Shown: positions 10,850-25,000 of the stretch, in pieces | How positions within the stretch are numbered: position 1 is the stretch's first letter | Layout: each line of letters begins with the position of its first letter | DNA from: Pocillopora verrucosa | Taxonomy: Eukaryota; Cnidaria; Anthozoa; Scleractinia; Pocilloporidae | Direction: 5' to 3' | Length of the DNA stretch: 64,000 nt | Assembly (NCBI RefSeq): GCF_036669915.1 | Contig: NC_089312.1 | Coordinates: 441,991-505,990 of the forward strand | Position numbers and translations under genes: made by a program | Notes under the pieces: generated by a model | The model's input: the letters and a program-made list of their open reading frames with translations, nothing else | The model's database searches: none | What the model was told of the DNA's origin: nothing

Positions 10850-13800
10850 CTTTCAGTTTTTTTTGTTTATCTCAAGTTTTTGGTTTTCAACTTCACGGTA
10901 TTAATTATTAATCTTCACCTTGTTGACGTTTCAATGGATAGAAAATAAAAACAATCAAGTAAACAAAACTTGTAGAGTCACTGTGTGAAATCGAAAGCAT
11001 TCCTACAGCTGGCGTTGGCATCTTCCAACAATATGTTTTGGTTGTTGCAATTGTATGTTTTTAGTTTTAGTGTTTTTATTGTATTTTTTTGTAATTGTAT
11101 TTAGTAAATTTTAGAGTAGGAAGCATATGCAGGATAATAAATTATTTAATGGAGCTAGGGCCCTAAGCCATCATCCGTTAAATGAAATTCTGCCGAAGCC
11201 TAAACCCCAGCAATATAATTAACATCGCAAGGTTTGCCTCCGCCCAAAGATTAACACAGAACGTTTCATGAACACACTTGTGAATGGACTAATTTTTAAA
11301 CACAACCTATTATAATTGCATAATTTTGGCCGTAGCATATTATGGTAATTATCATTACACAGTTTCTCGTTTATGTAACATAGGATATGTATCCTTTATG
11401 TTATGGTTTATTAAAACTTCAAAGACTTCAAAGAGTAGGGTTTTTACGGAGATTCAGAAACACGGACATTACGACAACTTTGATTTAAAGAAAAATCAAA
11501 CTTTGATTTAATTTTAGAGCTTTGACTCCAACAGCCTGCTATCAGGTCTTCATTAAAAGAGCGTTTCTTCGCCTGCGGGAAAGTATGAGCCCTTGAGCAA
11601 TGCGAGTCAGCGAGAGGGTCTTGCACTAACTATTAGTTTCAGACCCCTAGCAAACCTCTCCCGACTCGTCTCAAATCTTCCTGCGGGCGGAGAAACGCGC
11701 TTCCTGCAGCGCTAATAATTGGGAGGCGCAGCTCGAAGGCTATGACTCTAGTGTTCCCGTAAACGTTTCGTTGCCTCCAGTAACATCGACTTCCTCAACA
11801 AAAATTTACGAAAGAAGTTAGTGCTAGTCATTGACTGAATTATTTTTCTCGGGATCCGTTTGTGTTGTTCTCATTAATTAGGTCTTATTTATGCAGCTTA
11901 GTTATTTCGATCAGCCAGTAATGCAAAACGATAATTAACAAAAGAAATTACTATGTAGAGATCTCTGGCCGGATTAAAATCCAGGTTGTTCGAACATGAT
12001 AAAACGACAAGAAAGGATATGTTGGAGGACATTTCAAATCTTCGGCCAATTACTGAGAAGCGAAGAAGATAAAAGACTTTAGGGTTTTTTCATATCATAC
12101 CTTTTTTTTACTCCTACGAGATTCCATGTTACAATCATCACGGTTTACTAGTGATACTAAATTTAGTTTTCAACTCTGAAGGTCGTATTTCAAATTTATT
12201 AAACATTGGTTATACAACAATTTTGTATCAAGAGTGTAGACATACAACTTTCGTCAGTTAAAGTAAACGAGATTAAAGCACAATCAAAATACACTCTCAG
12301 GGGAGGGCTGGCGAGTAGGGAGGCAGAGCTGATCTCCGCTCCAATGGTAAACAAACATCGTGTGGGCTTAAACGGATACAAAGTGGATCCAAGAATTTTT
12401 ATTGGGAGGGTGACAACTTTGATTCAGAGAACACCGAGTATTGTTTGAACTGGAGCCCTAACAATTTTAACACATACTTTAAGAAATTAAAATTCTTCAT
12501 ACTTCTAGTTGAGTAGTAGTAATGTGTAATCTCGTCGTTAAAAGAATTTTGGTTAAAGACAGGTAGTAAACTTACTCACGGGTTTAGGGATGAAAGGGGG
12601 GGGGAAGGAGAGAGGTGTGGAGGCCCTAGACCCTCCCCCCCCAAGTTGTCACTGAAGATTCAGCTAAATTCGAATTTTATGTCTGCTTCCTGCCTATCTT
12701 CGTTGTCTCTATCTATAAAAACTCTCACATTTAAGGTCGTGTTCCTTAAGACTTGGGCGTGAGTTTAAGCCTATCCACAACTTGATACTTTGTTTAAAAA
12801 TCTAATTCGGTGACAAACACTAACTGAATAAACGAAATAAATAAATCCACGAATAAAGGTCCCCGGAGAAAACGAATACGAAATATAGCTGAAGGTAACT
12901 AGAAGCACACAAGGGAAACTTGCAAACGCCGCACTCAAACCCACATCGGCGCCCGCCCAAGAGATGAGCATTTGCAAATATAAAAATACGAACAAACTAA
13001 AGGTTAATCTAATAATGGTGACATGGACAAGCCCTTGAGATAAACCACGAATAGACCAGGGTTAGTTATTCACAGGGTGGATAACGCGATCTAATGGATA
13101 AATCGCTAAAACGCGTTGCGGCATCCACCGGATAGAGACTTATCCAGTGCAGTAGTGTTATCCACCCTTCCAACAACCGGGGCCAGGTTTACCATAAAAA
13201 AGCTCATACTAACTACGGAAATCATTGACGAGAAATGAGCATCTTGTGGCTGCTCCTAACGATATGCTTTGCTTTAGCTATAAGTCGGTCTGGGTTGAAG
13301 CTATTGAAGATATGAAAAAAAGTTTCTTGTCGTCATACTTTAAGTGCCTAAGACACATTTCCCCCCGCATTTCTGGTTGATAGCTGTATTTAAAATTAGA
13401 AATAATCGACCTTATCGCTTAGTGAGTTCTCTTTGACCATTTTTTTGTGCATCGAAAGTACAATTTGGCGGCCAAAAAGTGTAACATAGCTATGACGTAG
13501 AAAACTGTGAAGACACGTTGACAATCATGGTGGAGAAAGGAGAAGTCTAAAAGAAAGGATGAACAGATTGGGTGGCCGGGGCCCCAAATGATGTTAGCTA
13601 CAAGATTAATACACAAATGCCGAATATTTTGCTTTCCAAAGGATATAGCTGTATGGCCAAAATGGACGCGTTTTGACCGTCAAAATCGAGGCGATTTTAC
13701 TCTTCAATGTCGTCGGCCTTATGCTCCGAAGGCGCCTGTTACGAACACATGTCACTGGTCAAATCAAGAGAAGATAACCAATGAATTCAGCCCGACGATA

Positions 13801-14618
13801 GCCTTTGTCTTTGCAATCTCTGAGGAAACTGAGGAGCAACTTGCAGTGACTTCTCGGTGAAAAATCATCGTGCCTCCTGATACATCTGATTCTTTCGTCA
13901 AAAGTTTGGCTTACTAAGGAAATCTCTCTACAGCAGTGAAACTCTAGGGCACTGACCGGGCGTAACCTTCGCCGCCTAAGGTGCGGAATAAAATGTTATG
14001 GCAACAGAAACGAACACAGCTACCCATTCTTAACACAGATTTCGCCATGGAAAAAAAACTCAAACGCAGAAAACTAAACATTCAGTGACGGGAATTTTTT
14101 GTTCTAATCTTGACCGAAACACCGCAGGCGAGAAACCGTCTTTCTCAGTTTTCGTCGAAATCTTTATTTGATGCACGCGGTTCTCCTTTGTAGGGCTGAA
14201 CCGCACTCGCAACTTCCATTTCTTCCCTACTGCTTGAGTACGATGTATCACGACTCTCGGTAGAGCTTTCTGAAGGTAGTTTTACATCTCTATCGGACAC
14301 TATTTCAAGAGTATTTCAAGAGTATTTCAACACTGACTGATGTAAAATTACTAGAGATGTGAGAGGTTTGTAAGTGTCAACTGAGAGTTTTCACAGTTTT
14401 CTACGTCATCACCTGCTAATTCGTTACCAGTCCATAGGACACTTTTAAGACAAAAAAAGAGCACTTTAGGGCCCGAAAAAACCGAGTTTTAAGTTTTTTG
14501 AAATTTTTCTTCTATCAGAATCGGTTTGCACATATGATAAGCTAAGTATTTACACAAAAAAATTTCGTTTCATAGGCACTTTGAGATAATGTTTTGTCAC
14601 CCCACGACAGAAACCATC
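10850..14618. other. Spacer between genes A and B
   Basis: This is a second copy of the G0/A spacer without the retrotransposon. It contains the TTAATTATTAAT motif (10899-10912), the foldback at 11561-11700, the exon-like segment near 11950-12085, a G-run/C-run pair (12595-12642), the GGATAAC palindrome (13070-13185) and the conserved block 14040-14270. It lacks the segment corresponding to 6167-6833. No gene is recognised. Confidence 0.6.
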
Positions 14619-17600
14619 TTATCCCTTGGTTTTTACTTTCATCTCAGTGCGTTTTAGTGAGTAGTGATGGCCTCTTAACGTGCCCCAGTTGACTCCATCA
14701 GCATAAGAGGCATGTTTGCCATTCAAATACAATCCGTTTAGATTGGACCAATGGCATCCGTTGTACCACCAGGCCCCTTTGTAGTGTTGGGCACAGCTTA
14801 TATCCTTTAGATCATTATCTTGATCTTTCGTGGAAAACTGCATATCGCTGGAATAAGAAAAAAACTTATGTGGCCTTCTTTCATTTCTGTTTAGCCGTTG
14901 AGGAAAGAGATTTTTCCGTAAAACTTAGAAAACGAATTTTAATTAAGGGTACTACTTTGACAAATTGCTTTAAAGAAAGAATTAAGAGACTCGAGGGAGA
15001 CAGATAAAGAGGTAGATTTGTAATACAATATCATAGAGTAGAATAGAATAGGATAGAATATAATACAGTAGTTTAGGATAGGGACAATAGTTAACAAATA
15101 AAGAAGCCTTGGCTGTGCTCTGTTCTGTTATAAAGCACGCAGGAAGCGGCTAGAGCACGAAAGAAGTGTAGGGAGAAACACGAGACATAGGTATAATAAT
15201 ATCCTCAGTGAAAATAAGTTTTTTTTGCCAGGGAAATTAAAGCCACGAAAAATTTCAAGTGCGTGTTGGCTGTCCTTAATGTTAGATGACAAAGTTTTGA
15301 CCATAGGTGCTATAATTTTGTCTAAATACATTCAACCCAACACATTCAACACCAATGTATTTACTTAACTATTTATGTTACCTATGATACATGAAGGAAT
15401 CTCCCGCTGTGCCATTGTATTCTTCGAGAGTGAGTCTGTAATTATCGGCTTCGTCTGCCACCTTAAATGTATTGTACTCAGCGAATGTGATGTTCCCCTC
15501 AAAGTCCTCCAAGTCAACTCTCAACATGACGTCATTGGCATTCGTCAAACGGTGAAGATTGTCGTTTCCGAGCCAGAACTCGCTGCTTAAACTTCCGAAC
15601 CCCTCTTTGTAAGCTTTCCAGTCGCGATAGAAGTCAACGGAGCCGTCCATACGTCTCTGGAAAACGGTCCAACCTCCACCGTCTGTGGTCATGTCACACA
15701 ACACTCGTATTGGTTTACCGCCATCTGGATTGATGGTGTACACGCCATTGGAGGTGAAACCAACTTTAAGTAGTTGGGTGCAGCTTTTTGCTTCTGTTTT
15801 TAGAAGAAAAAGAGATAATTAATAGAGCTCAAATTCATTAATTGATCAGGGTGGATAAGCTGTACTGAGTCATTTTGCTTGATCCAAATTGGGATACTTA
15901 AGACTTCACGCACGCACTCAGTCAATATAAATTGGCAAACTAGTGAGAGCGTTAGACATGATACTCACTGCATGGTTTTCCCGTATATCCAGAAGCATAA
16001 CGACATTTACATTCTGCAGTGTTCTCTTTATAGTTGGGAACACAAATCTCGTTTTCTGCACAAAGGGAAGAGGTGACTTCACAATCGCTCTGTCAATACA
16101 AAAGCACCTGATTACTTATATTAAAATAAAGGTATCCTATTAATTGATTGATAGACTTTTAAAATTGTACGTGTTTCATATTCTCAGATTTAATCAGATC
16201 ATAAGCTTCCAGACAGGCCAACATTAAGTTCCTTGACCAGACTAACCCTCAGGGATTTAAAATAACTGAGGGCAATGCGTTACCCTTGCTCTGATATCTT
16301 CAAATAGTTAGACGTTCTAGTCTTTTCAGATAAGGACGATCGAGTATCATTGAATTGTTGTTGAATCTGACCACCGGTGGGCTTAAAAGAAACTGGGGAT
16401 CACTTCTCTGTCGCAAGAGAGGGAAAAATATCAGTAGAACAGCTTTAGACCGCGAGGCTCAAATTGTTTACAAGCACCTACATATCGCCATAACTTTTTC
16501 TGAAGTGAAGTTAAATCAACCAGGCAAACTTAATATTTTCGCTGCGTACTTTTTGGCTTGTTATGAATTGCACCCGCAGTGCATTTATAGCAGACAATTC
16601 GTTGAATAAGATAACTAAATATATTTCTTGTTTTCACGACTGACCTACACAAATCAAGACCAACGGATGTCCTTTTTAGACCTTCCGAAAACATTCGATT
16701 TCGTACCCCAAGGACGATTGCTGCCTTAGCTAAAATGGCATGGAATAGATAGACCTCGGTTGTTGTAGAAATCTCCTTGGGTGCCCAAAACGTGTCGTGG
16801 TGCGTGGCACTTACTCTTCCTAGACCCGAGTGTTATCCGGTGTTCTCCGTGGCACGATCCCTGTTCTTATTCTCTTCTTAATATGCGTCAATGAAATATC
16901 ATCAAACATCTCCAACACTAATAAGTTAGTGTCCGCTGATGACACTAAGATATGAAAGGAACTGGAAAACGTAGAAAAAGAAAAACAGGAGCCACAATTC
17001 GATATCGATGAGCTAGCAGCATGGACTAAAAAATGGAATCTGCACTTCAATTTTGACAAGTTAGAAGTACTAGCGAATAGTCCACAGGCAGAACAAATCC
17101 TTGCCAACTTACATGTCGATTTCAAGTCTTACAACCTTTAAAAGTACTAAAAACCTACAATTGGCGACAGTATTGTTGACACATTGACTCCCCCGACCCC
17201 TAGCCCTTATTACTTCAATCTAATCCCTTTAGTCCTTGTTAAGGGGGAGGGGGTCTTTTGAATGATTTAGGGTATGGTAGAAACTGGAGTGTTACTCTGC
17301 ACATAAATAGACTCTGAACTCTTCAAAATGATTTTTCAACTAATTTTGACGTGGATTGTTAGCGTTGTGATCGCCTTGGACCTGAAGCGAACGTAATTAT
17401 ACTCTAGTAATGAAAGCCGAAAAACGTATTAGGTTTAATTTTGTTAAAAGACAAAAGTGGCGTCTGGTAAGAATTTTCATTAAAGGTGATTTTTGACTTA
17501 TTTGAGCGTGAAAATAAATGGAAATAATATATCTGCGTAAGCCATTCAGTAAACCTTGAAGTAAGATCGTTGATCGTTTCTTATTCCTTTTGGCGGGCAG

Positions 17601-19608
17601 TTTGATTGCCTTTTCCATATTAAGATCGTAAACTTGACATGGAGAAAGCTGTTTTTGCGTAAACTGCGGTTTGCGACTAGATATCAGTATATTTCTATTA
17701 TGTTGCTAAAAGATGATTGATTGCTAAGAAAATGACTCTACTTTATAAAAAATTGATCCTGTACAGGAGTTTCCTGGAAATAACCTTTCTTTATACTTTT
17801 ATCCATTTAATAATCTCGTTTTTAGGCTAAATCCATGTTGTATTTTCAATCAGGAAAATAGTTTTCAGTTTTTAATTAAGCACGTTCGACACCTCTTTTT
17901 CTTAGACGTGACTTAAAGTGTAAACATGTAGTTCTTTTCATCTTCCGCACTGAATTTGTAATTAGATAACTTATGCGGCTAGCACGTAGCTCGTTTAGGG
18001 GCAGTATCTTGGGTACGCCCTTTCTTCTCCGAATTTTGTCTTTATTCTGCTGTTATGCAACAGCCTTCAAAGACTATTTTCTCTTACGATATCTTTTAAG
18101 TATGATTTTAGTTGTTACTAAGTTTATTATAATTTTTATATTGTCAATCTTATTATTATTTTTTTTTTTAAGAATAAGAAATTTAAGTAAGAAAGACATT
18201 TCGTAAAACGTAAACATCGCGAAGGTATCTACTTAGTATGCGAACTCCGCTCTGCGTAGCTTAGCGTGATTCGCTAAGTGTGTAAGCATGACGAAGGAGA
18301 GAGATTGACAGCTCGGTATAAGTGTCACCTTTATAAGCGGTGACCCACACTTTCCTTGAGAGATCGGAGTTAGTCCCTGTTGCAATAACTTGAGTAGTAA
18401 GAGTGAATAAAGAAAGGGACAACAAAATAACGAGTGTTAGGAACTAATTTCTAACAATTTACAGAAACTTGGGTTCTTCGAATCCGGGCAACCCTTTATT
18501 TATTTATACGATTTTTATGTTTTAAAGATCCTCCACAAATATTTTTTTCTTAGAAAGAGGTGGGATAGTGAAGGAAGAGGAAGAATTCACAGAACATTTC
18601 AGTTAAAACATTTCGTTCAAAAAAAATCATGCGCATTTGTCACATCAGGCTCTTTCTTTAGCAAAATTAGTCGTAGTCACGATACCAAATGGATTATACG
18701 ATGAAATTTTAAATTTTAATGGCCTCACAGATGAAATGTTTTCCAGTCATAATAAGCTTACTCATAAATCATGCATGTGGACTGTTTCCCAAGAAATGAA
18801 TACATTTTACAGAAATTCAAACAATTGAAAACATTCTTTGTGTGCTGCAGATGTTTATCTCTCACATTAATAGAATCAAGTCGAAACTTCCTATCAAAAA
18901 TGAAAAGGATAAATCGAACTTGATCTTACGAGATCGACGAAATGTTAAGAACTTTGTAAGAATTTTCGTCCCATATTCCCATTCTCTTTCCAATTATTTT
19001 CAGAATGATATTCGAACGAACCCTCCTCTTTCAATATAAGACAAGAACGTCAAAGATATGTGGTTTTAGTAACACAGTTGGTTACACAGTCTTTGTTTCA
19101 TTAAAAGTGAGGAAATTTAGATGTTTAGAACCCTGAAACACTCCAAAATTTACACATCACGTCAGGATACATTTTAAAAAGCTTATTCTACAGGGTATAT
19201 AATGCTTACCTACTTCATTCTAGAAAAACTAGATCTAAAGTTTCTTACCTTCACTCCTCGGTAGAGAAATTTGTTGTCTTCGGTGAAATTCTTAAAACTA
19301 GCAAAGCGATCGGAGTCGCTTAGTTGACATTTAAACTTCTTGTTGTTTATTGTGGATCCAAAGTTGTATGACACACATGAGCTTTCTTTAACACAGTGTA
19401 GTCGACAAGAACTCTCTGAATCCACCTGTATTTCTGTAATAACACTTCCATTAAGGCGTCGACCTCTTATTTCTCTGGCAAAGTTAACGGCTTGGAAGAC
19501 AGTTGTCATTATTCGAGGGTCTCCGTATGCAAAAGAAATCGCTAAAGACACTAGAAGCAGTTCAAGCCGATACATACTTCGGAATCTTTCACTTAGATGC
19601 CTCGGCAT
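14619..19608 (-). CDS. Gene B: secreted PAN-EGF-fibrinogen C domain protein
   Basis: Exons 19249-19608, 15969-16089, 15382-15793 and 14619-14847 give 373 residues (362 from the inner Met) with the family splice pattern. Signal peptide [21 protein letters not shown] module (CRLHC, SSC, KCQL), EGF module, fibrinogen domain. The EGF exon ends in A instead of G, changing the junction residue from Glu to Lys. FBG1 differs from gene A at only a few positions (for example SSEFW for SGEFW), but FBG2 differs more: [16 protein letters not shown] and a two-residue longer loop (KHASYAD) before GVNW. The downstream alternative donor of exon 1 is preceded by TAG in this gene. No frame defect is seen. Function by analogy: secreted recognition lectin. 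Confidence 0.85.
15080..15335 (-). mobile_element. Intron 3 of gene B: Penelope RT fragment plus short repeat
   Basis: The Penelope-like RT remnant (15190-15335) is as in gene A. Next to it, 15090-15180 holds a short repeat (AAGCCTTGGCTGTGCTCTG and GCACGCAGGAAGCGGCTAG) absent from intron 3 of gene A. The same repeat is present in reverse orientation at 26575-26660 and 48448-48533. It has no coding capacity and inserted into gene B after the A/B split. Confidence 0.55.
16640..17145 (+). mobile_element. Fossil non-LTR RT fragment in intron 1 of gene B
   Basis: The plus strand reads as a decayed reverse transcriptase in shifting frames: [11 protein letters not shown] (from LDxSKAFDxVP), the [17 protein letters not shown] region, SADDTK (from YADDTK), then [20 protein letters not shown]. 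Frameshifts and stops show it is dead. Related fossils are in intron 1 of C, D, E and F, always antisense to the host gene, so the insertion predates the split of these genes. It differs from the intact 3.0-5.2 kb element. Confidence 0.65.
17255..18185. other. Unassigned AT-rich part of intron 1, gene B
   Basis: This ~0.9-kb stretch has no counterpart in the other copies of intron 1. Short frames (17397-17618 minus, 17973-18206 plus) are low-complexity, partly hydrophobic and unsupported by any motif. I see no gene or repeat boundary. Confidence 0.4.
18200..18456 (+). repeat. LTR-like repeat fragment
   Basis: In order it has a TATAAG-type box (about 18333), AATAAA (about 18405), and an end of the form TGTTAGGAAC...CTAACA. 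The arrangement resembles the 3' part of a long terminal repeat. Inverted copies lie in intron 1 of D (40430-40700) and F (62260-62545), where part of the unit is duplicated (GGACTAGCTC...GATCTCTC occurs twice). No associated gag/pol is visible, so it is a solo or truncated LTR at best. Confidence 0.35.
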
Positions 19609-22089
19609 CTTTCAGTATTAGATGTTTATCGCAATTTTTCGGTTTTTAACTCCACGGTATTAATTATTAATCTTGAACTTGTTGAAATTTCAATGGATAG
19701 AAAATAAAAACAATGAAGTAAACAAAACTCGTCATTGTAGCGTCACTGTGTGAAATGAAAAGTGTCCCTATAGCCGGCGTTGGCAGCTTCCAATAATATG
19801 TTTTGGTAGTTGCAATTTTATGTTTTTAGGTTTTTAGTGTTTTTATTGTATTTTTTTTGCATTTGTATTTAGTGAATTTTAGATTTGGGTTTTTATGGAA
19901 ATTTAGACACGAACCTCAAGACAACTTAATTTAATTTTAATTTTTTGACTCTAAGCCTGCGACCAGGTCCTCTTTATAAGAGCGTTTCTTCGCCAGGGGG
20001 AAAGTATGAGCCCTTGAGCAGTGCGAGGCAGCGGTAGGGTCTTGCACCAACTGCTGGTTCCAGACCGCCAGCAAACCTCTCCTGACTCGTCTCAAATCTT
20101 CGGCCAATTGTTGAGGTGCGAAAAGGGTAAAAGACTTTAGGATTATTTTCATATCATACCTTTTTTTACTCCTACGAGATTCCATGTCACAATCATCACG
20201 GTTTACTTGCGCTAAATTTAGGTTTCATCTTTGAAGGTCGTATTTCAAGTTTATTAAACATTGGTCATACAATAATTTTGTTTCAAGAATGTAGACATAC
20301 AGATTTTGTCAGTGAAAGAAGAAAGTAAACGAGATTAAAGCAAAATCAAGAATACACTCTGGCGAGGAGGGAGGCGGAGCTGATCCCCGCTCCAATGGTA
20401 AACAATTGTCCTGGGGGCTTAAAAGATACAAAGCGGATCTAGGAATTTTTATTGGTAGGGTTACAACTCTGATTCAGAAAACACAAAGTTGCGTCTAAAC
20501 CGGAGCCTAAATAATTTTAACACATATTTTAAGAAATTTAAATTCTTAATACTTCTAGTTGAGCGGTAGTAATATATAATCCCGTCGTTAAAAGAACTTT
20601 GGTCATTAACGCATTAAGACATATTTTAAGAAATATAAATTCTTAATGATTGTAGTTGAGTAGTAGTAATATATAATCCCGTCGTTCAAAGAATTTTGGT
20701 GAAAACATGTAGTAAACTTTCTCACGGGTTAGATGGGGATGGAGGGAAGGGAGAGGTGTGGAGTCCCCAGACCCCCCCCCCCCAAGTTGTCACTGAAGAT
20801 TCAGCTAAATTTAAATATCATGTCTGCATCTGCCTATCTTCGTTGTCTCTATTTATAAAAACTCTCACATTTACGGGATTGTTCCTTAAAACTTGTGTGT
20901 GAGTTAAGGCCTATCCACAACTTGATGCTTTGTTTAAAAATCTAATTCAGTGACATACACTAAATGAATAGATGAAGTAAATAAATCCACGAACAAAGGT
21001 CCCAGGAGAAATACGAATATGAAATATAACTGAAAGTAACTAGAAGCATACAAGGGAAACTTGCAAACGCGAAACCCACATTAGCGCCCGCCTAAGGAAA
21101 TGAGCATTTGCAAATAAAAATTAAGAACAAACTAAATGCTAATCTAATAATGGTGACATGTACAAACCCTTGAGACCACGAATAGACCAGGGTTAGTTAT
21201 TTACAGGGTGGATAACGCTATCTAATGGATAAATCGCTAAAACGTATTGCGGTATCCAATGGAGAGACATATTTGAGATAACTTGAATCAGGCGACTATA
21301 AACTCACTTGTTTTCCGTTAGATTTGACCGGCTCGATGATAGCCTCTGTTTTTGCAATCTCCGAGGAAAGGAGCAACTTGCAGTGGCTTCTCGGTGAAAA
21401 ATCATCGTGCCTCTTGATACATCTGATTCTTTCGTCAAAAGTTTGGCTTACAGAGGAAATTTCTCTACAGCAGCGAAAATCTAGAGCACTTACCGAGGGG
21501 AACCTTCGCCGCACGTGGTGCGAAGGAATGAAATTTCATGGTAACAGAAACGAACACAGCTACCCATTCTTAACACAGATTTCGCCTTGGAAAACAAAAC
21601 ACAACAAACTAAACATTCAGTAACGAGAATTCATTTGCTACGCGCGGTTCACCTTCGTTGGGCTGAACCGTACTTGCAACTTCCATTCCTTCCCTACTAC
21701 CTGAGTACGATGTGTCACAACTCTCGGTAGAGCTTTCTGAAGGTAGTTTTACATCGCTATCAGACACTATTTCAAGAGTATTTCAACAATATTTTAACGC
21801 TGACTGATATAAAATTACCAGAGATGTGAGAGATTTGTAAGTGTCAACTGCGAGTTTTCACAGTTTTCTACGTCATCACCCGCTAATTCGTTACCAATCC
21901 ACGGGACACTTTTAAGACAAAAAAGAGCACTTGAGGGCCCGAAAAAACCGAGTTTTAAGTTTTTTGAAATTTTCCTTCTATCGGAGTGGGTTTGTACATA
22001 TGATAAGCTAAGTATTTATGCAAAAAAAATTTCCGTGTCATAGGCATTTTAAGATCATGTTTTAAGGTCATCCCGCGATAAAAACCATC
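19609..22089. other. Spacer between genes B and C
   Basis: This is a shortened copy of the array spacer (2.5 kb against 3.8 kb for A/B). The foldback is truncated at 19981-20100 and fused to a later spacer position. A ~95-bp piece around 20575-20690 (ATATATAATCCCGTCGTT) is tandemly duplicated. The GGATAAC palindrome (21205-21262) is cut short. No gene is recognised. Confidence 0.55.
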
Positions 22090-25000
22090 TTATCCCTTAG
22101 TTTTTACTCTCATCTCAGTGCGTTTTAGTGAGTAATAATTGTTCCTGAAAGTAACCCAGTTGACTCCTTCAGGAAAATTTTGGCCATTCAAATACAATCC
22201 GTTTAGGTGGGACTTATGGCAGCTTTTATACCACCAGGCCCCTTTGTAGCGTTGGGCACAGCTTGTAACCTTTAGATCATTATCTTGATCTTTCGTGGAA
22301 AACTGCATATGGCTGAAATAAGAATAAAACTTATGTTGCCTTGTTTCATTTCTGTTTAGCAATTGAGGAAAGAGATTTTCTCCTAAAACTTACAAAACTA
22401 ATTCTGCTAAAGGGAACTACTTTGACAAATTGTTTGAAAGAAAGAATCAAAAGACGCGAGAGAGACAGAGATAAAGAGGTAGATTTATTAATCATAGAGT
22501 GGAATAGTTTAGGATAGAATGAAATACAGTAGTTTAGGATAGGACACAGTAGGATAAGATATAGCAGAAAGAAATATGAAAAGGTAACAAGAGTATAGAA
22601 TAGAAAGGAATATGATAGAAAAGGTTATAATTGCATAGAATCGAAAAAATATAAAAGAAAAGGTCAGAATAGTATGAAATAGAAAGAAATGTGAAAAGGT
22701 AAGAATATTATAGAATATAAAGGAATACGGTAGAAAAGGTTAGAATAGTATAGAATAGAAAGGAATATAAAAAAAGTAAGAATAGTATAGAATAGAAATA
22801 AATATGAAAAGGTAAGAAGAGCATAGAATAGAAAGGAATATAAAAGAAAAGGTAAGAATCGTATAGAATAGAAAGAAATATGAAAAGGTTAGAATAGCAT
22901 AGAATAGAAAGGAATATAAAAGAAAAGGTTAGAATAGTATAGAACAGAAAGGAATATTAAAGAAAAGGTAAAATAATATAGAATAGAAAGAAATATGAAA
23001 AGGTAACAAGAGTATAGAATAGAAAGGAATATGATAGAAAAGGTTATAATTGCATAGAATCGAAAGAAATACAAAAAAAAGGTAAGAATAGTATAGAATA
23101 GCAAGAAATATGAAAAGGTAAGAATACTATAGAATAGAAAGGAATACGGTAGAAAAGGTTAGAATAGTATAGAATAGAAAGGAATGAAATATAAATATCT
23201 AAGGGTGAAACAGAATAGACAAGGATGTAATACGTTAGAATGGGATAGGACTCAAAAGAATAGGATTAGGAAGAAGAATATGGTAGAAGTGATCAGAATA
23301 AAAAGGAATAAAAGGTAATAGGATAGAACAGAATAAAATAGGAAAGAATAAGATAGATTAGACTGAATCAAAAGTAAAAAAGCCTGGAATAGAAAAGAAT
23401 GGGATTAGTATAGAATACGGTTGATCAAGATAGAATAGGAGAGAATAGAAAAGATTATACTTAAAAAAAATGTAATATAATAGGATCGGATGGAATAGAA
23501 TTGAATAGAATAAAATCGAATAAAATCGAATAAAATAGAGTAAAATAGAATAGAATTTAACGGGGTAAAATAAGAAAAGAAGAGGACAAGCTCAGAACAC
23601 AATTGAATATGATGGAATAGGATAAAATAGGATAGAATATGATAGAATAGAATAGACAGTATCTCTTTACTCTAATGTTTGTGCCAATCAAATGCTATTC
23701 ATAACGTGCCCCTCTCCTGACTGATAATAGATACACTCTCTGTCAAAACGAATATCTCTCTTACTTGTGTGGTTTCATAGAGTCCCCAGCCGTGCCCTTG
23801 TATCCTTCAACTAAAAGCCTGTACTTATCAACTTCGTCTGCTATCTTAAAAGTCGTGTATTCAGCGTACTTGATGCTCCCATCAAAATCTTCAAGCTCAA
23901 CGCTCAACATGACGTCATCAGCAGCTGTCAAACGGTGAAGATTGTCGTTTCCGAGCCAGAACTCGCCGCTCAAACTTCCGAACCCCTCTTTGTAATAGTT
24001 CCAGTCACGAAAGAAGTCAACAGAGCCGTCCAAACGTCTCTGAAAAACGGTCCAGCCTCCACCGTCCGTGGTCATGTCACACAACACTCGTATTGGTTTA
24101 CCACCATCTGGATTGATTGTGTACACGCCGTTAGAAGTGAAACCATCTTTAAGTAGTTGGGTGCAGCTTTTTGCTTCTGATTTTGTGAGAAGAAGAAATA
24201 ATTAATAGAGCTCAAATTCAGTATTTGACCAGAGTGGATAAGCTGTACTGAGTCATTTTACTTCATCTAAATTGGGGTACTTACTATTTTATGCACGCAC
24301 TCGGTCAATATAAAGTGGTAAAGTAATGAAAGCGTTGGACATGATACTTACCACATGGTTCTCCAGTATATCCAGAAGCATAACGACATTTGCATTCTGC
24401 AGTGTTGTCTTTATCGTTGGGAGCACAGATCTCGTTTTCTGCACAAAGGAAAGAGCTGACCTCACAATGGCTCTGTTAAAACAAAAGCACCTGATTACTT
24501 TTATAAAAATAAAGGTATCCTATGAATTGATTGATTGATAGACTTTTAAAATTGCACCTGTATTATTTTCTTAGATGGAATCATAAGCTTCCAGAGCAGC
24601 CAACAGTAAGTTCAGTGACCAACACTTTAGGGTTTTAAAATAAGTGAGGGGAATGTGCTGCCTTTGCAAATGATTAGACGTTCTAGTCTTCTTGGATAAT
24701 TAAGGGCGATCAAGTGTAACCGATTTGTTCTGAAATCTACTGTCTTGGCTTGTTACGGATGGCACTTGCCGTGCATTTACACCAGAGAATGTGCTGAATA
24801 AGAAAATTAAAAGGTTTTTCCTTGTTTTAACCACTGAGCGACATCAAGACCAACAGATATCATTTTTTTTTTTTACCTTTTGAAAAGCATCGATTCCGTA
24901 ACCCACGAACGATTGCTGCTTAAGCTTAAATACCACGAGATTGATCGACCCCTTCTGTTTTAGTTTTAAAATTTCTTTACTGGCCGGCTGCAACGAGTCG

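Noticed and set aside
22889..23602. Minus-strand hydrophobic Phe/Tyr/Ile/Leu frames that could look like membrane proteins
   Set aside because: They read through the AGAATA satellite and are pure low-complexity translation.
22480..23660. A CRISPR-like regularly spaced array
   Set aside because: Units are degenerate, contiguous and purine-rich without unique spacers; the genome is eukaryotic, with introns and retroelements.
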